DNA of 64,000 nt from Methanosarcina siciliae T4/M (GTDB taxonomy: Archaea > Halobacteriota > Methanosarcinia > Methanosarcinales > Methanosarcinaceae): positions 4,340,001-4,404,000 of the forward strand of contig NZ_CP009506.1 in NCBI RefSeq assembly GCF_000970085.1, read 5' to 3'. The notes under the pieces are model-generated. The model did no database searches, was not told the DNA's origin, and saw nothing but the letters and a program-made list of their open reading frames with translations. Of this stretch, positions 17,522 through 26,462 are shown one piece after another. Position numbers and translations under genes: made by a program. The number at the start of each line of letters is the position of its first letter. The stretch's first letter is position 1.

Positions 17522-18133
17522 AACTCTTCAATAGTGGGTTACGGACCTGACCCGGACAAATGCAAAGAGCTCCTGCGAAAAAAGAACACCCTGACTCTCA
17601 GGAACCACGACAACGCCGTTGCTTTCAAAGCAGACTGCCAGTGCGGATACAGGTACAAACATCTCCCGATTGCAACGCGAGAATACACGTGGGGAGTTCT
17701 CGATCAGTCCCAGATGGAATACCTGCGGAAGCTCCCTCTTGTCGTCAGGGAAGAGATCAACGGAAAGAAGCTCTTTTTTATCCATGCGGGCCACCATCCC
17801 ATATTCGAGTATATAAAGCCCGAGACCCCTGGCGAAGCTATTATGGCAATGCTTGCAGACCCGATGGAACCTGTTGATGTCTAATTTCTCGAAGTCGGGC
17901 ATTTTCACATTCCCATAAACAGGAAACCTGGAGCCCTGACAATCATAAAGCCGGGTTCTGTGGGGCAGCCGAGAGATGGGGACACAAGAGCAGGCTGTGG
18001 GGTTTTTGACACGGAAACCGGAGAAGTTGAATTCCTCCGCCTTGATTGCGATATTGATGCGGTCTGTGCAAAAATAGAAGAAAGAATGCCCCATGCAGAT
18101 GAACTGGCAGGAATTCTTAAGCGAGGATACTGA
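17522..18133 (+). pseudogene. Metallophosphoesterase pseudogene (N-terminal deletion plus in-frame stop)
   Basis: Translation in a single frame gives the middle and C-terminal parts of a calcineurin-like phosphoesterase: VGYGPDPDKC, RNHDNAV, a region with FFIHAGHHP, then GHFHIPINRKPG and KPGSVGQPRDGD. The first 50 or so residues, with the D-x-H and G-D metal ligands, are missing, because the frame joins directly to the end of the hydantoinase gene. A TAA at 17882-17884 interrupts it just before the GHxH motif, after which the same frame stays open to 18133. It is therefore a decayed gene; an intact, different phosphodiesterase lies 600 bp away. Confidence 0.82.
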
Positions 18134-18144
18134 GAATTAAAAAT

Positions 18145-18567
18145 TCAGGCATTTCTTATCGCACGTATTATTTTTTCCACATATTCGGGCTTCACGTCCG
18201 AAGGCCTGGTTTTTTCAATCCCGAGCTCCGTAACCATAAGGTAAACCTCGGCCTGCATCCCGGCTTCCTCAAGTTTTTTCGTAGCACAGCGATCCGTGCA
18301 GCCGTCAAGGGCAAAAATACGGAAGCCTTCGGAGGCTGCATCCTCTGCCGCCTCAGCCCCTTTGTGAGCAGCAGCAGCCCGGTACATGTCCGGCCTCCTG
18401 AAAGCGAGAGCTGACGCTGCCTGCATGGTCAGTTTTCCGGTGTTCGAGAGGCCCGAGCAGGCAAAAATCAGGGTGTTTTTCCTTTTTCCCGAAGGATTCT
18501 CCGTTTCAGTAGTTCTGTTTTTCAGTAGTTCTTTTTGATCCTTTTTTGTCGATTCTATTGTTTCCAT
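18145..18567 (-). CDS. DGC-domain putative zinc-binding protein
   Basis: A 140-residue protein with the pattern of the DGC family: FACSGLSNTGKLTMQAA near residue 35, then ALDGCTDRCATKKLEEAG with the Asp-Gly-Cys signature, and cysteines spaced for metal binding. The function of the family is unknown. I placed the start at METIEST (18567), since the 38-residue upstream extension is hydrophobic and unlike the family and has no ribosome site. Confidence 0.75.
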   Translation of the reverse strand: METIESTKKDQKELLKNRTTETENPSGKRKNTLIFACSGLSNTGKLTMQAASALAFRRPDMYRAAAAHKGAEAAEDAASEGFRIFALDGCTDRCATKKLEEAGMQAEVYLMVTELGIEKTRPSDVKPEYVEKIIRAIRNA

Positions 18568-18717
18568 TGTTGTTACAACCTTTAGCGGGGAAATTGTTTC
18601 AAAAACTATTGAAATTAAAAATAGATCGACCCCTTTATATGGTTGGTGTTTTTGATTGAAACAAAAAAGGTAGAGATACAAAAAAGGTAAAAAATATTAA
18701 AGGAGCAGGGGGTGTGC

Positions 18718-19218
18718 TCAGTCAATCTCAAGTTCGGCGATCTCGACATTCAGGTTTGCAATTTCGAGGATTGCAACCGTAGCTTTCCCTGATAGTACCC
18801 CTGAGCATTCTCCCGGATTTATCACCGGGGTTCCGTCGATCATTCTGACGCCCGGATCGTGAGTATGGCCTCTGACTACCACATCAAAATCACCTGATCT
18901 GGCAAGGGCTTTAACAAGGGCTTCGTTCGTTCCGTGCAGGAGGGCGATATGCATCCCCTGAATCGTCAGGTCTCCGAAGTCTCCGCAGGAAACGGCCTCT
19001 ATTTCTTCAAACCACTTCGTCAGGGTTACCCTATCACCGTCGTTGTTTCCGAAGACAAAATAGAGTTTTGGAGTCAGTTCTTTAAAGGCCCTTACCGTGA
19101 AAGGAGAAATAATGTCCCCAGCGTGCAGTACCGCTTTTACCTGTTTTTTGTTGAAGAATTCTACAGCTTTCCGGATAGCTGTCAGGTTGTCATGCGAGTC
19201 TGAAATAATTCCTATCAA
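18718..19218 (-). CDS. YfcE/MJ0936-type metallophosphodiesterase
   Basis: A 166-residue calcineurin-like phosphodiesterase with all metal ligands: IGIISDSHDN at the N terminus (D-x-H), LHAGD, FGNND, LLHG and RGHTHDPG. The length matches the small MJ0936/YfcE group, which cleaves phosphodiester bonds in vitro. The physiological substrate is unknown. The start ATG has ggaggtgg 9 bases upstream. Confidence 0.9.
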   Translation of the reverse strand: MIGIISDSHDNLTAIRKAVEFFNKKQVKAVLHAGDIISPFTVRAFKELTPKLYFVFGNNDGDRVTLTKWFEEIEAVSCGDFGDLTIQGMHIALLHGTNEALVKALARSGDFDVVVRGHTHDPGVRMIDGTPVINPGECSGVLSGKATVAILEIANLNVEIAELEID

Positions 19219-19429
19219 GTAATCCCACCTCCTTTAATATTAGATTTCCTGAATATTTAAGACATGCCCCGGTTTTCTCTCAAGGGGAAATTTTCCAGCC
19301 AGAGAGCAGCTATTTTTAAATATAAGTTATTGGTATTATTGGAATATTCTCTGAAGAATACCAAAAGAATCCTGTAGGAGTAGCAAGTACAGGGAAATTA
19401 TCCGTAAAATTAGAGTTAGTGAGGAAGGA

Positions 19430-20125
19430 ATGAAAGCTATAACCCTCCTGAGCAGCGGGCTTGATTCAGTTGCAGCGCTTGCGATTGCAGCCGAGAGCCT
19501 GGAAATTGAGATGGCAATTACCTTTGATTACGGGCAGCGAGCCGGGCAGCGGGAGATCGAGTATTCCCGAAAAGTCTGCGAACATTACGGAATCGAACAC
19601 AGAGTAATCAAGCTGGACTGGCTTGCAGGAATAACAAACACGTCCCTCGTAAACAGGGGAGAAGAGGTGCCTTCTCTGTCCCTTGAAGATATCGATGAAA
19701 CAGCTCCTGCTTCAGTTACCGAAGCTTCCGCAAAGGCTGTCTGGGTTCCGAACAGGAATGGAGTCATGTTGAATATTGCAGGAAGCTTTGCCGAAAGCAG
19801 AGGCTGTGATTATCTTATTGTGGGCTTCAATGGAGAAGAAGCCGTGACCTTTCCTGACAACTCTATGGACTATGTAGAGGCAATGGATAATGCTTTTTCT
19901 TATTCTACTCAGAACGGGGTACGGGTACTGGCTCCTCTGATCAAATTCGGAAAAACAGAGGTCGTAAGAAAGGCTCTAGAAGTAAAGGCTCCCCTGGAAT
20001 ACAGCTGGAGCTGCTACCACGGGGATGAGACTCCCTGCGGGGAGTGCGAAAGCTGTGTGCGAAGAGCCAGAGCATTCAAAAATACAGGTGCAAAAGACCC
20101 TCTTCTGGAAAGGCTTGGGCTCTGA
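19430..20125 (+). CDS. queC: 7-cyano-7-deazaguanine (preQ0) synthase
   Basis: A 231-residue enzyme that converts 7-carboxy-7-deazaguanine to preQ0 using ATP and ammonia, the last step before insertion into archaeal tRNA for archaeosine. The PP-loop is [20 protein letters not shown] follows, and the C-terminal zinc site is [18 protein letters not shown]. It is the first gene of a cluster with DUF366, queE and queD on the same strand. The ATG follows gaggaagga. Confidence 0.95.
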   Translation: MKAITLLSSGLDSVAALAIAAESLEIEMAITFDYGQRAGQREIEYSRKVCEHYGIEHRVIKLDWLAGITNTSLVNRGEEVPSLSLEDIDETAPASVTEASAKAVWVPNRNGVMLNIAGSFAESRGCDYLIVGFNGEEAVTFPDNSMDYVEAMDNAFSYSTQNGVRVLAPLIKFGKTEVVRKALEVKAPLEYSWSCYHGDETPCGECESCVRRARAFKNTGAKDPLLERLGL

Positions 20126-20248
20126 ACCTGAAAAAGCATCAGAGCAGAGGGCTGCAGAAGCCGCAGCTGAATTGAATGTTCTATGGAAAAGAATGCTCTA
20201 TAGAATGAGTTACAGAAAGAGTTAAGAGAGAGTTGCGGAGAGAGTTCC

Positions 20249-20809
20249 ATGAAATGTATCATTTTACCCGATAAATTTGACTACGATGGGAGTCAGATTT
20301 CTTCCCTCTGGGCATACAACAGCTTCGGAGTGCAGGAAGACTCGATTATTGTTTTCAGAGGGGCATGTGACGTAAAAATCGAGCACATGATTGACCTCGA
20401 AGACCGGAGGGCAAACGAGTCCATCTGGTCCGAAGACATGGTGAGTTTCGTTATAGAACATTTCGATTCAACTGGACTGAAACTGGTCTATGCACGCCAG
20501 CGCCTTTTTACCGCAATTGTAAGGGAACGCCTTGCCGGTCTGGGAGTCTCCACCTCAAGGGAAGGAGATGACCTTTTCCTCAAAGGAAAAAAGCTGACCG
20601 TATCAATTGCCAGCACCTCGGCAGTTTCCCAGAAAATCCACTTCGGGATCAACGTCTCCCACGAAGTATACGGAAACCTGAGAGAAGCCGGAATAGGCGA
20701 CGATGAAAGCATTGTGCGTTTCATGCAGGAAATCGGGGAAGCTTATGTAAGGGAATTTAAGGACATAGAAAAGGACCTCCGGAAATCCCGCCCACTCGGG
20801 GTGGTGTAA
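20249..20809 (+). CDS. DUF366 family protein of the preQ0 cluster
   Basis: A 186-residue conserved archaeal protein. Features seen are IIVFRGACDVKIEHMIDLEDRR... (acidic, near residue 35), VYARQRLFTAIVRERL and SIASTSAVSQKIHFGINVS. It matches my recollection of DUF366 proteins, which often sit in preQ0 gene clusters. Its stop abuts the queE start with no gap (taaatg), so the two are coupled and a role in deazapurine metabolism is likely but unproven. Confidence 0.8.
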   Translation: MKCIILPDKFDYDGSQISSLWAYNSFGVQEDSIIVFRGACDVKIEHMIDLEDRRANESIWSEDMVSFVIEHFDSTGLKLVYARQRLFTAIVRERLAGLGVSTSREGDDLFLKGKKLTVSIASTSAVSQKIHFGINVSHEVYGNLREAGIGDDESIVRFMQEIGEAYVREFKDIEKDLRKSRPLGVV

Positions 20810-21577
20810 ATGTCCTCTTCAAGCTATGAAGCCGCCCCCATAAGAGAGATCTTCTGCTCTGTGCAGGGGGAAGGCCCGTACGTTGGCACAAGGCAGGCTT
20901 TTGTCCGGTTTTCAGGTTGCAACCTTAATTGCAACTACTGCGATACGAACTTTGAAAACCCAGGGACCTGCGAGTATGAAAAAGTCGAGGGAAGTGGCAT
21001 TTTCGAAAGGATCCCAAACCCTGTAAACGTAGAAAAACTGGAATCCCTGCTGCAACCGTTCAAAAAACTCCATTCGGTATCCCTTACAGGAGGAGAACCT
21101 CTTATGCATGCGGATTTCATCGAAAAACTGAAGCTTCCCGTGCCTCTTTATCTTGAGTCCAACATGACTCTGCCGGAACAGGCAAGGAAGCTGCGTGAAA
21201 ACATCGCCTATGTCGCAGGGGACTTTAAACTCCCGGAAGCTCTCAGGGAAATTCGCCCTGAAGTCCGGGATGTGCATGTGGAAAATACGGTAGAGTGCTT
21301 CAGGCTCCTGAGAAAAAACAATTCTAGAGACTGCTTTTGTAAAATCGTTGTAGGCAGGGATACAAAGCCCGAAACCGTAATTCTGGCTGCCGAGGCAATA
21401 GCCTCCTATGTATCCTGTATAATACTGCAGCCCGAAACGCCGATTGGCAGTGCGGTAAGGACCCCACGGTTTACACAGGCATCCGTGCAGACCATTTTAA
21501 AACTGCAAAAAACCCTGCTTGAACTTGCCGATACGCGTATCATTCCTCAGACCCACAGGATGTGGGGCTGCTTATAA
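20810..21577 (+). CDS. queE: 7-carboxy-7-deazaguanine synthase
   Basis: A 255-residue radical SAM enzyme that contracts 6-carboxytetrahydropterin to 7-carboxy-7-deazaguanine. The cluster motif is CNLNCNYC (C-x3-C-x2-C, residues about 35-42), preceded by the family's FCSVQGEGPYVGTRQAFVRF. SLTGGEPLMH is the SAM-binding GGE motif, and LQPETPIGS near the C terminus is also typical. It starts immediately after the DUF366 stop. Confidence 0.95.
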   Translation: MSSSSYEAAPIREIFCSVQGEGPYVGTRQAFVRFSGCNLNCNYCDTNFENPGTCEYEKVEGSGIFERIPNPVNVEKLESLLQPFKKLHSVSLTGGEPLMHADFIEKLKLPVPLYLESNMTLPEQARKLRENIAYVAGDFKLPEALREIRPEVRDVHVENTVECFRLLRKNNSRDCFCKIVVGRDTKPETVILAAEAIASYVSCIILQPETPIGSAVRTPRFTQASVQTILKLQKTLLELADTRIIPQTHRMWGCL

Positions 21578-21702
21578 TCCTACCTGGATACGGCAGAAAG
21601 TTACGGTATAAAAGTGTAGAATTACAGTTTAACAAAATAAGAAGCGATACACTGTAAGTGGTCAAATGGCAGGAGCAGTTAGTCCTAAAAGGGATGAATA
21701 AA

Positions 21703-22056
21703 ATGACAAAAATGAGATTGGGAGTAATTGATTATATTGACAGTGCCCATTACCTTCCAGGGCATGGGAAGTGCGGAAGAGTACACGGGCATACATATAA
21801 AATCGAGGTAGTGGTAGAAGGAGAAGTCCGGGAAAACGGGATGGTAATTGATTTTTATGACCTGAAAAAAGGTATTAAGGAAACCCTTCAGGAATACGAC
21901 CATATCCTGCTAAATGATCTTATAGAGTATCCCAGCTCCGAATATCTCTGCCAGCATATCCATGCCCACCTTCTGAACAGGTTCGGCTTTCCCTTTCTTG
22001 TAAGGGTTTGGGAAGGAGAAGGCAAGTGGTGCGAGATGGACAATTTTTCAAATTGA
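21703..22056 (+). CDS. queD: 6-carboxytetrahydropterin synthase
   Basis: A 117-residue member of the 6-pyruvoyltetrahydropterin synthase fold that makes 6-carboxytetrahydropterin from 7,8-dihydroneopterin triphosphate. Zinc ligands His16, His28 and His30 and the catalytic Cys24 are visible in SAHYLPGHGKCGRVHGH. I prefer the ATG at 21703, with gggatga 5 bases upstream; in-frame ATGs at 21694 and further upstream are possible. It completes the QueD-QueE-QueC route to preQ0. Confidence 0.9.
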   Translation: MTKMRLGVIDYIDSAHYLPGHGKCGRVHGHTYKIEVVVEGEVRENGMVIDFYDLKKGIKETLQEYDHILLNDLIEYPSSEYLCQHIHAHLLNRFGFPFLVRVWEGEGKWCEMDNFSN

Positions 22057-22265
22057 AAAGGAGGAATAAATCATACCAGGATCTACAATAGTTCTGAAAT
22101 AGTTTTAACGAACTTAAAATAAAGTTTCAAATATTTCTCTAAATAGTTAAGTAATAATTCCACAATGTATATGAAGGGGTGTATCAATAGGTGCTTTAGA
22201 CATTATAAAACCCCCTTTACTGAGATTTTACTTCACTTTTAAATATTCCAGCGGAGGCGAATAAT

Positions 22266-23237
22266 TTGCCAGAAGAGAACCAACCTACCAAAGAGAACAA
22301 TAACGGTCCCATACTTGGGGAAGAGCTCCTGAGAAAGATTTCCGAGCACCCCTGTTATGACAAGAACGCCCAGCATAAATACGGGAGAATTCACCTGGCG
22401 GTTGCCCCGGCGTGCAATATCCAGTGCAACTTCTGTGTCCGGGAATTTGACTGCGTAAATGAGAGCAGGCCCGGGGTTACGAGTCAAGTCCTGACTCCGG
22501 AAGAAGCCCTTGAAAAGACAAGGCAGATCCTGGCAGATTATCCGTTCATCAAGGTCGTTGCAATTGCAGGACCGGGAGATCCTTTAGCTAATGATGAGAC
22601 CTTTGAGACGTTTGAACTTATAAGAAACGAGTTTCCTGAAATAACCCTCTGCATGAGCACAAATGGACTTATGCTCCCTGAAAAACTGCCGGAAATGCTG
22701 CGTACGGGAGTTTCCACACTTACGGTTACAGTAAATGCAATAGACCCCGAAATTCAGGCGAAAATCGTGGATCATATAGTCTACCATGGTAAGGTCTACA
22801 AAGGGGTTGAAGCTGCCAAAATCCAGATTAAAAACCAGCTTGATGGAATAAAGGCAGCGGTTGATGCAGGAATTGTTGTCAAGGTCAACACCGTGCTCAT
22901 CCCGGGCATCAATGACAAACACGTAATCGAAATCGCCAAAAAACTCAATGAACTCGGGGTTTACATTATGAACGTCATGCCCCTTATCACCCAGGGCGCC
23001 TTTGCAGACCTTGAGCCCCCCACCCCCGAAGAGCGAAAAGCCGTTCAGGAAGCCTGTGAGCCTTATGTTATGCAGATGCGCCACTGCAGGCAGTGCAGAG
23101 CCGATGCTTACGGACTCCTTGCCCAGGACATGTCGCAGATGAGTGAAGAGCGCAGAAAGGTTATCAAAATCCAGACAAAAGAAGACATGGAAAAAGCAAG
23201 GGCAGTTCTTGAGAAGAACGGGAAAAAAGAAGACTGA
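22266..23237 (+). CDS. nifB: NifB-type radical SAM protein (archaeal short form)
   Basis: A 323-residue radical SAM protein resembling NifB, which builds the carbide-containing NifB-co/L-cluster for nitrogenase. Signatures are HPCYDKNAQHKYGRIHLAVA, the cluster motif CNIQCNFC, and HCRQCRADAYGLL near the C terminus. The NifX-like C-terminal domain of bacterial NifB is absent, as in methanogens. The start is TTG, since gcggagg lies 8 bases upstream and no in-frame ATG fits. No nif structural genes are in the window. A hairpin terminator follows. Confidence 0.9.
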   Translation: MPEENQPTKENNNGPILGEELLRKISEHPCYDKNAQHKYGRIHLAVAPACNIQCNFCVREFDCVNESRPGVTSQVLTPEEALEKTRQILADYPFIKVVAIAGPGDPLANDETFETFELIRNEFPEITLCMSTNGLMLPEKLPEMLRTGVSTLTVTVNAIDPEIQAKIVDHIVYHGKVYKGVEAAKIQIKNQLDGIKAAVDAGIVVKVNTVLIPGINDKHVIEIAKKLNELGVYIMNVMPLITQGAFADLEPPTPEERKAVQEACEPYVMQMRHCRQCRADAYGLLAQDMSQMSEERRKVIKIQTKEDMEKARAVLEKNGKKED

Positions 23238-23293
23238 AAAACTCGAAAATATTCAGTTCCGGGCTAAAAAGCTTTGAAGGCCGGAGCCGAAAG

Positions 23294-23313
23294 GCGGAGT
23301 TTGAGAACTCCGC
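23294..23313. terminator. Bidirectional hairpin between nifB and a ferredoxin gene
   Basis: gcggagtttgagaactccgc forms a perfect 8-bp stem with a 4-base loop and lies between the convergent genes nifB and ferredoxin. It is followed by pyrimidine-rich sequence on the plus strand (ttctctgacttatttt). Confidence 0.65.
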
Positions 23314-23336
23314 TTCTCTGACTTATTTTAAAAGCG

Positions 23337-23513
23337 TTACTCGAGGGTGATTGCCCCATTCGGGCAGGCATCTTCACATGCCCCGCAGTCAAGGCATTCA
23401 TCTTCGTCTACAACTGCAATCTCATCGTCACTGAGGGAAATTGCAGCTGCAGGGCATTCATCTATACAGCTTCCACAGCCTGTGCAGGCGTCTGCGTCGA
23501 TTTTAGCTACCAT
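23337..23513 (-). CDS. 2[4Fe-4S] ferredoxin
   Basis: A 58-residue clostridial-type ferredoxin with two complete C-x2-C-x2-C-x3-C-P motifs ([12 protein letters not shown] and [12 protein letters not shown]), which would carry two [4Fe-4S] clusters. I use the ATG giving [10 protein letters not shown], with aaggag 8 bases upstream, rather than the GTG three codons earlier. It is a soluble low-potential electron carrier; the partner is unknown, though nifB next door needs such electrons. Confidence 0.93.
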   Translation of the reverse strand: MVAKIDADACTGCGSCIDECPAAAISLSDDEIAVVDEDECLDCGACEDACPNGAITLE

Positions 23514-23826
23514 GTTTTTCACTCCTTATTTCAGCAATTTGGGATTTTTATAGAGCCGAAATTATATTGGGTAGACATATTAGGAGATAATAATTTAATA
23601 AAAAGCTGTCGCTTCCCTTTTCTGGGTCAAAGAACAAAACAAATAAAGGATAACCCTAATTACGTACTGACCTTAATGCTTTGAATTTCCCTGGTATTAA
23701 GGAAGAATAATTAAGGAAGAATAATCGCGACCTTACCACTAGTTTATCATCAGTTTATCGTTATATTATTATGAATTTTTGTTAATCAGTATTGATACAA
23801 TTAAAAAACAAACAGGAAGCCTTTAA
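23514..23826. other. Intergenic region upstream of ferredoxin and marker 2 genes
   Basis: AT-rich promoter region between divergent genes. It contains a short direct repeat (aggaagaataatt, around 23700-23725). No coding region or strong structure seen. Confidence 0.4.
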
Positions 23827-24825
23827 TTGAGTCTGGAAGAGCTAGCCGAAAGGATAAAAAGTTTTGAAGGGGTTACCCGCAAAAAACAGATTGAAGATAT
23901 AGTTTCCATTTTCGAAGCCGTCCGCCCGGAATATGGGGACGCTATCGTTGATTTCGGGGACGATGCTGCGGTGATCGATATTGGAGGAGATGATGTTATC
24001 CTCTTTGCAGCGGATGGCATCTGGGGGAGGCTGCTGGATGCAAGTCCCTGGTGGGCAGGGTACGGGGCTGTGGTCGTTAACATAAATGATATTGCAGCCA
24101 TGGGCGGAAAACCTCTCGCCATGGTGGATATTGCCTCTGCAAATTCTCCTCAGGCCTGCAGGGAACTGATGGAAGGGCTGGCTGAGGGGGTCAGAAAGTT
24201 CGGAGTCCCTGTGGTAGGAGGGCACGTCCATCCCGACACCCGGTATAATTCCCTTTCCGTTGCTATCATAGGGATTGTCAAAAAGGACTGCGTAATCAGG
24301 AGTGATACAGCAAAGCCCGGTGATCTGGTAATTGCAGCTTATGATATGGACGGGAAAATCGGCCCGAACTCCCCTTACAGCTGGGACACTACTTCTTTTA
24401 AGGAACCTTCGGTGTTAAGAAAAAATTATCTTGTAACTCAGGAAATCGCAAAGAAAAAGCTTGTAAGCGCCGGCAAGGATATAAGTAACCCCGGGATAAT
24501 AGGCACGCTCGGAATGCTTTGCGAGACTAGCAGGGTAGGAGCTTCCGTGGATCTGGAAAAGGTTCCAAGGCCGGTAGATGTGGACTTTGAGCAGTGGCTT
24601 AAAGTCCACCCCGGAACAGGTTATGTCTTTACTGCGGGCTCGAAAAACGCAGAAGAGTGCGTGGACGTGTTTAAAAAAGCGGGGCTCACATCTGCAGTTA
24701 TAGGAATCATTGAAGAGGGCTCAAAACTCGATATGTACGATAAAACAGGCAGAGTAACCGTTTTTGACTTTTCCAAAGATAGTATTACAGGTATAGTTTC
24801 CGAAACAGGTATAGTTTCCGAATAA
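23827..24825 (+). CDS. Methanogenesis marker protein 2 (AIR synthase-related)
   Basis: A 332-residue protein of the PurM/AIR-synthase superfamily that matches methanogenesis marker 2, found almost only in methanogens. Seen are IVDFGDDAAVIDIGGDDVILFAADGIWG near the N terminus (nucleotide-binding acidic loop), VVVNINDIAAMGGKPLAMVDIAS, and VPVVGGHVHPDT. The start is TTG with ggaag 8 bases upstream. The last 12 residues are a duplicated TGIVSE unit from an 18-bp tandem duplication (24787-24822). The biochemical function is unknown. Confidence 0.88.
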   Translation: MSLEELAERIKSFEGVTRKKQIEDIVSIFEAVRPEYGDAIVDFGDDAAVIDIGGDDVILFAADGIWGRLLDASPWWAGYGAVVVNINDIAAMGGKPLAMVDIASANSPQACRELMEGLAEGVRKFGVPVVGGHVHPDTRYNSLSVAIIGIVKKDCVIRSDTAKPGDLVIAAYDMDGKIGPNSPYSWDTTSFKEPSVLRKNYLVTQEIAKKKLVSAGKDISNPGIIGTLGMLCETSRVGASVDLEKVPRPVDVDFEQWLKVHPGTGYVFTAGSKNAEECVDVFKKAGLTSAVIGIIEEGSKLDMYDKTGRVTVFDFSKDSITGIVSETGIVSE

Positions 24826-24953
24826 TCGGGACCTTCCCACATGTTTTATACTGATTTCAAAGAAAAAATATTTTTTGCTGGAAAGTTTTTATTTCACTTC
24901 TCCAGCACCTGTTCCCACTACTTTAATTCCTCTCTGGTCGGGAACTCCTGAAG

Positions 24954-25256
24954 TTACTTATCTTCAATCCAGGCTTTCATTTCCTTATAGAGAAATTCTT
25001 CCGCAGCCTGAACCTTTTCAAGAGGCCCGCGGAGGACAAGAATCTCTCTTTCTTCACTGTTTGCAATACTTACGGGCATCTTCCGAGTTATGGGTTCAAG
25101 CTCAAATTCTTCCACCATATCGTAGATTATGGACACAACCGTTCCTGGGGGGATAATCAGGTCGTAGAGCTCTTCATATTCCATTTCGGAACCTTTCTCA
25201 GCATTTTCTTGCTTCTTTTTGGCAATTAAATCATCAAGATTGAGTGTTTTGTGCAT
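24954..25256 (-). CDS. Conserved small protein of unknown function
   Basis: A 100-residue acidic protein. The first 25 residues are highly charged (LDDLIAKKKQENAEKGSEM). The remainder looks like a compact alpha/beta domain with IIPPGTVVSIIYDMVEEF and a C-terminal EREILVLRGPLEKVQAAEEFL, loosely like a KH-type helix-strand unit. I do not recognise the family. The ATG has a good ribosome site (ggaaggtga, 7 bases). Confidence 0.65.
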   Translation of the reverse strand: MHKTLNLDDLIAKKKQENAEKGSEMEYEELYDLIIPPGTVVSIIYDMVEEFELEPITRKMPVSIANSEEREILVLRGPLEKVQAAEEFLYKEMKAWIEDK

Positions 25257-25777
25257 CCGGGGTCACCTTCCTTTATTGATTGCAGTTCTTGGATCTTATT
25301 TTCCATTAGTAAGAAGATAGTAAGCTAATTCAAATAGAGTTAAGCGACTTAATTCTTGTCTCCTTTTTAAAGAGATTAAGGGCTTAAAGTAACTTGTTTA
25401 TTAAAGTGATTGATCGATTTAAGTAGCTGATCGATCAGGGCAATCGATCAAATCAATTGGTCAATTAAAGCAATTGATCTGTATACAGAATGATTTCAAA
25501 CTAAGGCCATATCTCCTGTTCTGGATAAAAGTTTTCCAGTCCTGTCTCTCTTTGTGCATGAATCATGATAAGTATAATCCTATTTATGGTTGCTTCTTAA
25601 TGGTTGCTTCTTATCATCCGTGTCGCAGTAACAAAGATCAGATGCTGAAGTTAAACTCTTTAAAATCATTAACCCGAAAGAGTAAGCTCCTTTCCAGGAA
25701 GCGTGAAAATGAAAAAAGTTTGAGGCCTCTGAAAGTCTGAGGTCTCTGAAAGTTTGAGGTCTATGTTTTCGTTATTC
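25257..25777. other. Intergenic region with clustered GATC/CGAT palindromes
   Basis: A 520-bp gap. Between 25411 and 25479 it holds tgatcgat, the perfect 12-bp palindrome ctgatcgatcag (25427-25438), aatcgatca, caattggtcaatt and caattgatc. Further on (25720-25760), gaggtctctgaaagt-type words repeat three times. A plus-strand frame of 88 codons (25474-25740) has no protein-like features and I do not count it as a gene. Confidence 0.5.
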
Positions 25778-26179
25778 TTATGCTATCCTTTCCCCTGCGG
25801 TAGGTCCCGGACTTACACTGTAGATCTCTTCCACGTGGAGAAGGGCAGCTCCTTTGGGTTTAAGGTTTGTCATCTTTGAGGCGACCCAATCGATAACCTC
25901 ATTCATGAGAGGCCCTTCACTGATAAGTTCAACATTTCCCTTTATCTGGTAGGCTTTCATCGGAGGCATGTACGCACTGAGGGCAGCTTTCGGGTTTTCT
26001 TTCAGGTTTGCCTCAGTTTTTTTCCAGAAAACATTTGCCATAATTATGGTTTCATCATCTCTTGCTTGCACAAAACCCATCAGGCATACGTTTGGCACTC
26101 CGTTCTTGTCTGCTGTCACCAGGGAAGCAACCTGCTGATTTGCAAGTGCTTCTTTTACATCTGCAGGAAGTTTTACCAT
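25778..26179 (-). CDS. Pyridoxamine 5'-phosphate oxidase-like FMN-binding protein
   Basis: A 133-residue split-barrel flavin-binding protein. The N-terminal VASLVTADKNGVPNVCLMGFV is the typical first strand pair of the PNPOx-like fold, followed by TIIMANVFWKKTEANLKENPKAALS. Members bind FMN or F420 and act as small reductases or flavin carriers. The start has a strong ribosome site (aaaggaga, 8 bases). Confidence 0.83.
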   Translation of the reverse strand: MVKLPADVKEALANQQVASLVTADKNGVPNVCLMGFVQARDDETIIMANVFWKKTEANLKENPKAALSAYMPPMKAYQIKGNVELISEGPLMNEVIDWVASKMTNLKPKGAALLHVEEIYSVSPGPTAGERIA

Positions 26180-26462
26180 GTTTATTATCTCCTTTTATTT
26201 CAGTTCAATCTTTTAGAAATAAGTAAGATATCCGGCAGTTCCGGATTAAGTTATACATTTTAAGCCGGAGACTAAGCCTGCTATTCTCTAACTCCGGTTT
26301 CCTGTTTTTGCTCCAAATACTTCATTTTTTACTCCAAATACTTCTGTTTTTGACTCGGAGATCCTGTTTTCAGGCCTAAAATCCTTATAATTCCTGTAAT
26401 CCTTATAAAAGCTGCATCTGGCTGATTGCAACCGTATTTAATAGTTATTTAATAACGTATGA

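Noticed and set aside
17882..17884. Possible pyrrolysine-type readthrough in the phosphoesterase frame
   Set aside because: The stop is TAA rather than TAG, and the gene also lacks its N-terminal active-site region, so it is a pseudogene.
25474..25740. 88-codon plus-strand frame
   Set aside because: No ribosome site, no protein-like pattern, and it runs through repeated non-coding words.
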